64,000 bases of DNA. Origin: Batkoa obscura (taxonomy: Eukaryota; Entomophthoromycota; Entomophthoromycetes; Entomophthorales; Batkoaceae). A program made the position numbers and the translations under genes. The notes beneath the pieces were generated by a model. The model was not told the DNA's origin. It was given only the letters and a program-made list of their open reading frames with translations, and did no database searches. Below, piece after piece: positions 44,430 to 55,154 of the stretch; position 1 is the first letter of the stretch; every line of letters begins with the position of its first letter. The DNA lies in assembly GCA_030770535.1 (NCBI GenBank), contig JASVEC010000010.1, positions 1,116,001-1,180,000 of the forward strand, written 5' to 3'.

Positions 44430-45634
44430 CTTCCAATAAAAAATATATTTTTTAAATATTCAAGTATTGCCTTCTTATAGTTTTTATACTTTTTGATATG
44501 TTCTTTTTACTTTTGGCTTAAATAAAAATAATTTGTAACTACTTTATTTAGTAATAGGATCTAGTTTTTTGGTTACTCAATATAAATTAATAGATTTTAG
44601 TAATATTTATGGCATTTTGTTATCTTAGACTTGTCACAAAGATAAAGAGAACATAACTTCCAACATCAAAATTAATGAAATTCAAGTTTGTTATTATTTT
44701 TTACATCAAAAAGCATAGTTTATTTCCTGTATCATGGATTTGATAAAAACTTAATTTTACTTTAGATTAAAATTTTGGAGTTGCTGCCAAGAATAAAAAT
44801 AGCAAGGGAAATTTAAGGGATATTGCTTTTACAATTCTTTTGGGACTTAATTGTTTGTTCATTTGAGGGAAGAAAAGATTGAAATTTGGATAAAAAACGA
44901 AATCGCCATTTAAAATATTAGCTGTGTAACTAATTTAATTATAAAAACTCCTACTAAAGAAGTCGCAAAAGAGTTAGAACAGCAGTAAGTAAAATGAAGC
45001 CAAAGTTTAAATTGATTTTTTTACCATATAAATGTTAAATGGAACTTTCCTTTAATGTTAATAATATGAAATTCACTAAATATTGGCTATCCTTTTAACC
45101 AATTTTTATGAGATGATAGATAACTATATATGAATAGTTATAAGTGTAAACTATCAAATGTGTAAGCAAGATTAGTCTATAATTTTAATAAAGTAGGCAA
45201 GTTAAATAAACCTAGAACCTAGCTATTATTAAAAACTTCAATCAACCTTTTAATCGTATAGGTTAAAACAAGTTATAATCTTTACAATAATTTATTTTTG
45301 TAGACTTGGTTAATCAATTTACACTTTTAAGCCTAAAGTAATATTGATCATTGACCTTAGAAACTGATATAAAATCAGCTATATACTAAAAAGCTTGAAT
45401 AAACTATATTTTTGTTACATTAATGATGTTAATAGATAAGAAGTCTTAGGTTAAAAAGAAAAATCGGTATAATTCAACGAATTAAAAAACTGTTTATGGG
45501 ATGCAAAATTGATCTGAGAAACTTCAAGAATGTATGTTCACATCAATATTTCTATTTGAAATAACTAGCTAAGGGGCAAAAAGATTATAGTACTAATGTA
45601 AAAGATAAATACCATTGGGAAAAGCTAAGTCTAT

Positions 45635-45683
45635 GTTTATTAGTTTATTAGTTTATTAGTTTATTAGTTTATTAGTTTATTGG
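45635..45683. repeat. 8-bp tandem repeat (TTTATTAG)n
   Basis: About six perfect TTTATTAG units, the last one ending TTTATTGG. A simple microsatellite-type array. Confidence 0.85.
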
Positions 45684-45764
45684 TTTTTGAAATATTACCT
45701 ATCTTAAATTTATTAAGTTATAATCGTAATAGCTTATTTTAAACTAACATTATTGTTGACAGAT

Positions 45765-45870
45765 ATATGCGGATATTTTTTTTGATTTCTTCACTTTTTC
45801 GGTTTTTTAAGCGCTATTTGAGCAGAAAAATTGTCAGTAAAATTTTTAAACAAAAAATGTATCCTCATAT
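45765..45870 (-). mobile_element. MITE-A copy
   Basis: ATATGCGGATATTTTTTTTG, the core TTAAGCGCTATTTGAGCAG, GTCAGTAAAATTTTTAAACA and ATCCTCATAT. Confidence 0.82.
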
Positions 45871-47612
45871 TATTCAGATTTAACTCTTTATGATGCAAAA
45901 TTTTCATAATTATAATATTTTATTATCTTAATACTATTCGTTTGATAGCTTTTTTATAATAGCTGCCATAAAAAAGTTAGTTTCATTTGATTATTTTTGG
46001 TAAATTTTATATTTTTAAGCCTTGCTATTAACACTTGTTCTTTGGTATTGTGGACTATTCATTCTAGACAAAGCTCTCATTTTTAAAAGAGCTCAGAATT
46101 TCTAGTAGCACTTTTTTTGCACATAAGATCACTTAAATCAATAAATTTCCTGGGACTATGGTATGGATGTTTATTAATAGATAAGGATATGGGGCTTTCG
46201 AAAATTGACCTGTCTGCTTTGGATAAATTATCAGATCTTATATTGTTAATAGCCTACCTAGGAATTTTCTCAAGTGCTCTTTAAAAAGTAACAAATATCA
46301 GAGTTTAATACATTATACATAAAAAATAAAAAAATAACCATAGGTTTTTTAAACATTTTTTAAAGGCAAAACTATATTAAAACATTATCAAGATAGCAGC
46401 ATATATAAAGTTTTTCAAACTTAGTAAAAGTGATTAAATTGCAGTAATATAAATATATCATTCTTTTTAAAACACTGGGTTTTTAATTAAAAATCAGAAT
46501 ATACTGAGATCAATTATATAAATTAATACTCAATAAAAGGATGACATTTAGCCAGCTAAGCTTTGAACCTGTAAAGTTAGCCCGGTATTTAATATAATTT
46601 TGCCTCAAACATAACTGATTAGATTTTAATGAACTAATTTAAACTAAAACCATATGGATAGATAGTAAGATACCAAAATAAATAATTTCTAATTATTGAA
46701 CGTATCACTTACAATAATATACAAAACACTTACTCATTCATGTCCAAAAGACATAAAAAATTCATAATAAAATATTAAATAATTTAGACAGTAAAATGAA
46801 ATTAAACTCCATTGTTTCTTAAAGAATATCTTATTACTGAGATTTTTAACTAAATTAAATCATTGAGCAGAGCTACTTTTATATTAAAGCAACGATACTT
46901 TATAGTAACTTTAATTGTATTAAACCTAACATATATATTAGTAAACAATCAAAAACAATCCTCAAACTAAGTACTGAAAGAAGGAATAAAAATTAACTGA
47001 AAGGAGTTAAAAAAAGGAACAACTTTTTTCAGTTGGATGGAGCTAAAATAAATTTCAAATATTTATAAGGCATTTAAAAATTTGATTTTATTAGCAACCA
47101 AATAATAGACTGGCTCACTTGGACTGATTGGGGTAATATCCACTTGCCAATTAAAGGGGGGAAATAGCGAGAAAGAAATGAAAGTTGCCTTTTTTTATTT
47201 TATATTAAACCGGGTTTATTTCTCGGGTTTGGGAGAGAAATAAATAAATGTATATTAGAAACATATTTAATGTTTCGATGTTAAATGATAGATAACTATT
47301 TATGTTATTTAAACATAATTAATAACAATAATTAATTAAAAAAACAAAACAAATAAGCACTATTAATACATACAAATTAAAAAAAAGTAATCAAAGATAA
47401 AAAAAATTAACTTAAAATAGATCAAGTTTCCCAAAAAAGATAAAAATAACTACAGGTTAACTTAAGGGAGAAGCTTATTAATAAATAATTAAAAACTCAA
47501 GGGTTGGATAACTATTATTAATATTAATAACCGGTATATCTTAGCTGAGTTAATCTGGTGTTAATAAATAAATAAGACTTAAAAGGAGGATAGCATGATT
47601 AATAAAGATACA

Positions 47613-47620
47613 TATAAATA
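47613..47620 (+). promoter_or_regulatory. TATA box of P450 gene 1
   Basis: TATAAATA about 50 bases before the ATG at 47663. Confidence 0.45.
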
Positions 47621-47662
47621 CACAAAAAAATAGAATCCAAAAGTTTTATTTTTTAACATATC

Positions 47663-49324
47663 ATGATTACTTTGATTCAATTCAAATCTATACTTTTAAG
47701 TTTATCTTATTGGAACTATCTTTGTTTCTTTATTTGCCTATGGCTCTGTTTGGTCATATATAATTTATACTTCTCCCCTTGCGCGCATATACCCGGACCA
47801 TTAGCCAGTCAATTGAACCCTTTTACTGACTTATATTACATGATCCGTGGTGATTTTCATGTGTATGTTACTGGTTTACACCATCGCTATGGCCCGGTAG
47901 TACGTTTAGGTAAACGCATTACTATCAACTATCTAACAAATATCTAACCTTACTTTAGGATTTGATCGCATTTGCATCAATGACCCAGAAGCATGGAAGC
48001 AGATCCATAACAATTACAAGTTTTCAAAAACTAGTTTTTACGACCATATGCGCACTGTGGGTTGGTCAATGATCTCGATCAAAGATCGTAATCAACATTC
48101 TGGGAGAAGAAGAACAGTGGCTAAGGCATTTAGTGAAAGCAATATATTAAATTTGGAAGCTACTGTAATTCAAAGTGGGATCAGTAAGTTGGTCAATAAA
48201 CTCAAAAAATCAAACGGAAAAATTGTAGACATGTCTAAAGAGTTTCTGTATTTGGCTTATGTAAGTGTTTTGATAAAGTTACTTCTATTAATATTAAAAC
48301 CACTATTTAATAGGATGTAATTGGAAAATTAGTGTTCAGCAAAGACTTTAATTTATTGGATGGCTATAACCATGATATCTTGATATGGATACGTAGCTTA
48401 TTGATTTTTGTGGTCTTGAATGCAGTTTTACCACCAATAAGATTGATTGGAAACCCATACTATCGAAAGCTAGCTTATGTAAGTTTGTCATGTAAGAGTC
48501 TGTCATCTTGTACTAAATCTTCAATTTTAGATGGCCAAGGACGCTATTTTACAACGTAGACAGATGATTGAAAACGGTGAAGAAGCTCCTACTGACTTAC
48601 TCAACTCTTTAGTTCATGCTAAAGATCCAGTAACGGACGAACATATACCTATGTTAGACCTTATGGAGGAATGTGCTGAATTATTGTAATTTCATTTTTT
48701 GTTTTCTAGTAAATCAAAATACTTATAATTGATAGATTGGGAGGGAGTGACACTACTGGAAATTCATTAACTTGGTGTTTATATTTGATATTAAAGAACA
48801 GTGAGGCTAAAATCAAGATGGAGAATGAAATCACTGCTCAATTCCCAGATAAAACAAAGACAATCAAGTATAAAGAAATCCAAAAGAATCTTCCATACTT
48901 CCAATTAGTCTTAAAAGAATGTATGCGCTATTATCCAGTAGCTTCCCATCCAATGTTACGCAGTGTACCAAAGGAAGGGGTTACCATCAAAGATATTTAT
49001 ATCCCAGGGAACTATGAGGTTATCACCAATTGTTATGCTATCCACCATAATGAAAACTATTGGAAAGATCCTGAAAAGTTTGACCCAGAACGTTTTAATA
49101 ATCCTAAAGAAAATGATTTGAGTGCTTATCTACCCTTTTCTTCTGGTCCACGTGGTTGTGTAGGAAGAAATTTAGCTAATCTGGAAATGATGCTTACCCT
49201 GGTTAACTTATTTCATAAGTTTAATATCACTTTAGTTAATAAGGAAGATTTAACCCCCGCCTGCCATATTGTCCTTCACCCTAAAGGTCATCAACCCTTT
49301 TGGGTTTCTTTTACCGAAAAATAA
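47663..49324 (+). CDS. Cytochrome P450 monooxygenase 1
   Basis: Five exons (47663-47909, 47959-48260, 48314-48478, 48531-48685, 48736-49324) give 485 residues. An N-terminal TM anchor (about 12-34) is followed by the Pro-rich hinge HIPGPLAS. The I-helix oxygen-binding motif GGSDTTGN is split by intron 4. ExxR is ECMRYYPVASHPMLR, and PERFNNP and the heme loop FSSGPRGCVGRNLANLE (Cys ligand) follow. This is a fungal microsomal P450 that would need cytochrome P450 reductase; the substrate is unknown. The exon structure is the same as in the P450 at 51132-52800, tail to tail 1.8 kb away. Confidence 0.92.
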
Positions 49325-51131
49325 GCTTAGTCTTATTTCATGATTTTCTCATTCATCTCTGATGAATTATCTAGTCTATACTTTAATCTTGTAATATAAT
49401 TTTGTAAATAAAATTTGTGCTACTCAATGTAATATAAAGATATGTTTAAAAAAATTCAGTTGATTAAAATAACACTATTAAAGCTACATAAACTTTTAAA
49501 GGACAATAAAAAGTAGAGAATTCGTCATTATAAAATTAAACGATCCTTTATCAGTCCTAAATCAAACCGGGCAACCGGAGTAAATACCTTTTATGTTTTA
49601 TAGCATTTAAATTTAAAAGTTAAGAGCATTTTTTATCCTTAGACTAAATTTAATTCAAATCTTCGAACTTTTAATAAAAGTCTAATTTTCAAAATCATAA
49701 CCCAGAGCTTTTTAAATTAAGCCCAATTTTTTAAAAAATCAGAATTTTAAGGCCATTCATCTATTTACTCAAGAAAATTTATTAAGTGGTCATAAACAAC
49801 ATTACTTTGGTTAAAAAAACAAGAAAGGTATCTATGGGAAAACTCAATACAACCCGACCTTCCTTTTTATTTAACTCTGTTTTTAATTTCCCGCTTCTCT
49901 CTTCAACTCCACTTTTTTTCAGCTTTTAGTTTAACTAAAATTCTCCTCCCCTCACTATCAATTTAGCTAACTCTTTTTTTCTCTCCTTTTTTTAAACAGT
50001 TAAACTCGTGGCTTTTTGAAGTATTTTTACTGCTTTTTGATTAACCTTTTTATGGTTTTAATGGATTTTTATTGGCTAAATTTATAAGGCGTATTTTTAC
50101 TCCAGTTGAAAATAGGGTGAAGTTTTAAACTAAGCTTTGTGGTTATTTTTTTGTTAATATCATTCTTTTATGTTAATATAGTTTATTTTACAAATATTAT
50201 GATGTCTAGCTATGAATCGTTCTAATTTGCTAGTCAAACAATTTGAATAAAGTTTTAATAACTTTAATTTGAAATGTTTGAATTAAATTGACATCCTTAA
50301 ACTACAGTAATAAGAAATAAGAAATAAGAAATCAAAACAAATTAACTATTATAACCAATATATTGCGTTAATATGTTTTAAAATATAGTTTTTGTCTTTA
50401 TAAAGTTGGAGTTATGAAACTATAGTAGTAGTCTATAAATACTTTTATTGTTGCATAATAAAATTGTTTTTAATATCAGCGAATATTCTCACTATTTTAA
50501 TTAAAACTTGACATAAATGTATTATAATAAAATTAGATATTTTTACTTTTGATTTAAAAAACTAATAAATAAAGTAATCTAGATGTACAACTATAGTAAT
50601 TCTTTAATGACACTATAGTAATTCTTTTGTGTCTATGTTACTATCAATACCTCTCTACGAATCTTAGTTTTCAATATACTTTACTAAATCTAGACCTTTA
50701 CAATTAGAAACAACAGTAATAAAGATGCTTAACATTATGTTAGCATCTACTTGCGTTTATATGTGGCATAAGTAACTTCTAGAATTAAAAACTTGTCAAG
50801 TTTATACAGTGTTTTTATATTTTTATATTTTAGTACTTTAGTTAAAGGTGCTCAGTTCCCATAATTAATACGATTGTTATGAGTAAAATTTATAATTGAC
50901 AAACATGAGATAGAAGATTATTTTTTTATGCAAGTGTATTAAAGAGATATGTAGTATAAAGGATATCTATTATTTTAAAAAGTACACCAAAGCTTTACAT
51001 ATAACAAAAAAATGTCAATAACTACTTATTATGTATTAAAAACTAATTAGTTTATTTGGTCAACAAATAAAAACAAATCTAAATAAAAAACTAGAGAAAT
51101 AAAGGTTGAGAGAAATTAAAAACTAAATAAC
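49325..51131. other. Intergenic region between convergent P450 genes
   Basis: 1.8 kb of AT-rich sequence between two 3' ends. A pyrimidine-rich tract lies near 49857-50000. No element or gene recognised. Confidence 0.4.
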
Positions 51132-52800
51132 TTAACGTTGCTGAAAGATGACATCGAGCGGTGCATGACCCTTTGGGTGTAAAACAATGTAAGCAATAGA
51201 TTCAAGCATTACATTTTTATCCTTAAGCAAGATATCAAAGTTTAAAAAGAGGGCTACTAAAGTAAGTGACAACTCCAAGTTAGCTAAATTGCGTCCAATG
51301 CAAGATCGGGGACCAGAGGAAAAAGGAAGGAAGGCTTTAAGATCGTTATTTTTACGATCGTCAAAACGATCTGGATTGAACTTTTCGGGCTGATCCCAAT
51401 ACCTTTCCGAATGATGCATGGCATAACAATTGGTAAAAAGTTCTGTATCTTCAGGTAAAAAATAGCCATTTAAAGTAACTGCGTGGGGAACTTTTCTTAG
51501 CATTGGGTGTGAGCCTACTGGATAGTAGCGTAAGATCTCCTTCAAGACTTTTTGAAAATAGGGTAGGTCTTGAACAATCTTTTTGTAGCTTAAAGGATCT
51601 TTGGTGCTGGGAAATACTTGACGTATCTCCTTTTCTAATTTTACTTTAACTTCAGGGTGTTTGAGGATTAAATATAAAGCCCAAGTTAAAGTATGTCCAG
51701 TCGTGTCACTACCTGCTAATCTATAAAAAATTATTTAATATTTAATTTTAGGTTATTCTATCGTTATTACAATAATTCAGCACACTCCTCCATAAGGTCT
51801 ACCATAGAAATAGGTTCATCTGTTACTGGATCTTTAGCATGAATCAAAGAATTAAGTAAATCATTAGGGATTTCTTCCCCATTTTCAATCATCTGCTTGC
51901 GCTGTAAAATAGAATCTTTAGCCATCTAGACAATATCAGTAATTGCTATTAATATCAAATAAAACATATTACAATAGCCAAATTTTTATAATAAGGATTG
52001 CCAAACAATCTTACTGGTGGTACCACCGCGTTTAAAACCACAAAAATCATTAAGTTACGTATCCAATCTAGGATAGTATGATAAGAACCACCTAAAAGAT
52101 TGAAGTCTTTACTGAACACTAATTTGCCAATCACGTCCTATTAAAAATAGTATTAAGACTAATAAAAATTATGAACTATAATTTTTTTTACATAAGCTAA
52201 ATAAATGAATTCTTTAGACATATCTACTGCATTCCCATTTAATTCTTTAAGCTTATTTACTAATTTATTGACCCCAGATTCAATAACAATAGCTTCCAAC
52301 TTTAGGATATTATTTTCACTAAAGGCTCTTGAAGCTGTTCTTCTTCTTGACGAGTGTTGCTTACGATCTTTAATTGAAATCATGGACCATCCTACAGTAC
52401 GCATATGATTGTAAAAATCAGTCTTTTCAAATTTATAGTTGTTATGAATCTGTTTCCAACTATCAACATCGTTAATGCTTATTTTATCTAAGCCTAAAGT
52501 GAGTTTTTAATAAATTTCAGGTCAAAAAGAATAATGACTATGCTTACTTATCCTTACCACAGGACCATAGATATTATGTAAGTTGGAGAGATGCATATGA
52601 AAAGTACCATTAATCATAAAATAAAGGTCATATAAAGGTATAATTTTAGATATTAAAGGTCCAGGTATGTGTTTGTAAGGGCTTAGATATAAGTTGTAAA
52701 CAATAAAAGATAACCATGAAATAATAATTACAAAAAATAATAAAGTATAGTCTAAGTCGTATAGTAAGTCTATAATAGGTTGATGCAGTAGTGACACCAT
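51132..52800 (-). CDS. Cytochrome P450 monooxygenase 2
   Basis: Five exons (52800-52548, 52493-52192, 52137-51973, 51925-51771, 51720-51132) give 487 residues. An N-terminal TM anchor (about 16-37), HIPGPLIS hinge, I-helix AGSDTTGH, ExxR in EILRYYPVGSHPMLR, PDRF and heme loop FSSGPRSCIGRNLANLE are all present. All four introns sit at the same codons and phases as in P450 1, and exons 2 to 5 match it exactly in length (302, 165, 155, 589). The two genes are therefore an inverted duplicate pair that has since diverged. The promoter has TATATAAAAG at about 52850. Confidence 0.92.
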
Positions 52801-54177
52801 ATTAAGTTTCTAAAATAAAATATTTTTACCATGAGTTTTTTTGTTGGCTTTTATATAATAGTTTATCAAGTCAACATTCAATATAATGCTTGGAATGGAA
52901 GTCAACGTTGTTTTAAGATGTATTGAGTTAACTAACAGTAAACTAAATCTTTACCTAATACATTGATTGATAGCGTGGTATGATTATCGGAAACTTTTAA
53001 ACTATAACCACTAATTTAGTAATCATACTAAAATTAAAATTCAGAATCTGATGTTAAAAAAGAGGTGTGTAAAAAGAAAGTATTTTTGCTATTTTAAGTT
53101 GAAAAAGTTGTATCCTCTCTTCGGTTAGATGAGGCAATCGAATTTTTTAACTGGTATCGTATTTATTTAAAATTATACCTATATATCGATTTTCATATTG
53201 TGTATGCTATTTTTAAATATGTATTGATTATGGCAATAGCTTGGATTTTAATAATTAGATCGGTGTAACAAACTTGATCTTTTAGAATTTAATTTCACCA
53301 GTGTGGTCTAACTAATTTTGACAGTTTGCTATTGTTTGCATTTGAAACTTTTAATTCAATATGAGATAAAGGGTGCGTTCATAGTGTTAAAAATAAATAG
53401 TATCAAAGTAATCTTTCTGTTTTTAATATATTATTTTAACTATTTAGCTTCTTTAATGTATTAATTAAGGATTTAATTTGATATTTTCAACTTCACTTAG
53501 TAATAAGTAAAGTAATTTATAAACAAACCTCTTTTTATTGTTAAACAATAAATTGATTACATCTTACATTTATTTTTTAATAAAATGTTCGTTATAGATT
53601 TTAAAGGGCAAGTAAAAAGGTGTTCAAATATTTAATTTTTAGTTCCATAATCTAAGTTTACTCTTAAGGGTAATCTAACAACAGTAGATTTAATAATGTC
53701 ATAGAAATTTTTACATTTCTAATCGACAATAACGTATATAACCATATTTAAAACCTCCTTCAACCAAAGGATTCGTAAAAAGACTACTTTTATTCATTTA
53801 ATAATAAATTATTAATAATCTTAATAAAAAAGTACAGCATTCATAGTTCTATTATAACTTTGAATAAAGTCAACGTAAAAATATGATAATTTGAATGAAG
53901 TTTTCTTTACCTGATGGCTTTTACATCACATATCTTTAAAACAAAAGCTCTATAGCTTACTTTACATAAGTTTACCATTATGCTTTTACTTTAAAAAATA
54001 TATGGAAATGTGTTTTATTAAGGATTTTGCTGATAGTTTTTTTACCCAAACAATACTTAAAAATGGAAAAAGTGATGAAACCAAGAGAAAACCATATAAA
54101 AAAGTAAAGATATAAAATAGATTAAAAAGCTGCTTTTTAAAAATATATAAATTTTATTAATCCCTTATGATATGCGA
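52801..54177. other. Gene-free stretch with one MITE-A copy
   Basis: About 1.4 kb: the P450 2 promoter, AT-rich sequence, and a diverged MITE-A at 54000-54098. No gene. Confidence 0.45.
54000..54098 (+). mobile_element. MITE-A copy, diverged
   Basis: ATATGGAAATGTGTTTTAT, AAGGATTTTGCTGATAG, GGAAAAAGTGATGAAACCA, ending ACCATAT. Confidence 0.65.
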
Positions 54178-54259
54178 GACACTTTGGCCGAGCGGTTAAG
54201 GCGTGAGCCTAGAAAGCTCATGGGGTTTCCCCGCGCAGGTTCAAATCCTGCAGGTGTCG
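54178..54259 (+). tRNA. tRNA-Ser (AGA), copy 4
   Basis: Identical over all 82 bases to the copies at 26792, 33851 and 35496; flanks differ. Confidence 0.95.
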
Positions 54260-54790
54260 TACTCATTTTTATTTTTATGATAAATAAAATCAAAGGTTAT
54301 TAAGCATTCTCAGGTAATCCTTTTGGATAAAGAAGCAAGCGAATTATTAAGTACAAAACTTTAGTCAATCCTATAAAAGAAATTCAAAACGTGTAATGTA
54401 ACTTTATTTCGAATTTTAGGTTATTGCTGCTAATAACAAATAAAGGATATTTATTAAAAATCTAAAAAATCTAAAAAAAGTAAAGTTGTTTAAGTAAATT
54501 TATCAATACTTTTTAAATCAAATACTATTTTACTTATAATTTATTTAGGGATGTATTTTTTGTTTAAGAATTTTACTAACATCTTTTCGCTCAAATAGTG
54601 CTTAAAAGATGGAAAAAGTAATGAAGTCAAAAAGAACATCCCCATTTTATTTAAAATATCAAATCCTATCTTTTATTAGTTAAAGTTAACCTCCAAAAAG
54701 AAAAAAACATATAGGAATACCTAATAGTTCTTTAGTTTTTTTCAACTGGATTATCTGTTTATTTAGACTTCCCAAATTTAGGTCGGTTTC
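54260..54790. other. Intergenic region with MITE-A
   Basis: About 0.5 kb holding MITE-A at 54543-54647, otherwise AT-rich. Confidence 0.45.
54543..54647 (+). mobile_element. MITE-A copy
   Basis: ATTTAGGGATGTATTTTTTG, GTTTAAGAATTTTACTAACA, the core CGCTCAAATAGTGCTTAAAA and GAACATCCCCATT. One of the better preserved copies. Confidence 0.85.
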
Positions 54791-54811
54791 TTTTTTTCTA
54801 GGCTTATTTCC

Positions 54812-55154
54812 TTATACCTTTCCTTGGCTTTCTTTTTGGCTTTTTTTAATTTTTTTTATCAGAAGCGGATCCATCAGTAACATACTCACCACCTGTACCC
54901 TCTTCGGCATCCTTTTATTTTCATCTTTTATGTTCCTAAAAATCACATCTTCTGAATTTTTACATGGATCAGCTGAGACTGAGTTAGGACAAGTAGATAC
55001 CATCTTTGCCACACGAATTGTTTTAGTTACTGTTTTATCATTACATGACTTATGAGATTTTCCTTGTTTGTGTATCTTTGGCACTATCATAATCGTTATC
55101 TGCTGAGACAGCAGATTAGTTTAACTGCTCTCACCCTTACTTTAAGTAATTCAT
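54812..55154 (-). pseudogene. SSP-family pseudogene with a micro-inversion in the signal-peptide region
   Basis: The family leader (TTTGATAATAATAACTAC) precedes an ATG at 55154. The downstream module CNDKTVTKTIRVAKMVSTCP and the IFRN-like block match the 35940 and 37993 genes. A stop follows four codons after the ATG. Reading 55117-55143 on the plus strand instead restores the family's sequence (Phe-Ser-Leu-x-Ala-Leu), so about 27 bases have been flipped in place. A frame change lies further downstream, between the DNDYD-like stretch and the Cys module. The gene is a decayed member of the host SSP family. Confidence 0.8.

Larger units (their letters stand above)
44430..47662. other. Gene-free stretch
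   Basis: 3.2 kb of AT-rich sequence. It holds a TTTATTAG tandem repeat (45635-45683), one MITE-A (45765) and an ATG-less open stretch at 46101-46283 (+) encoding a Leu-rich peptide (LDKLSDLILLIAYLG). That stretch may be a gene remnant but cannot be assigned. The last 200 bases are the P450 promoter, with TATAAATA at 47613-47620. Confidence 0.45.
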
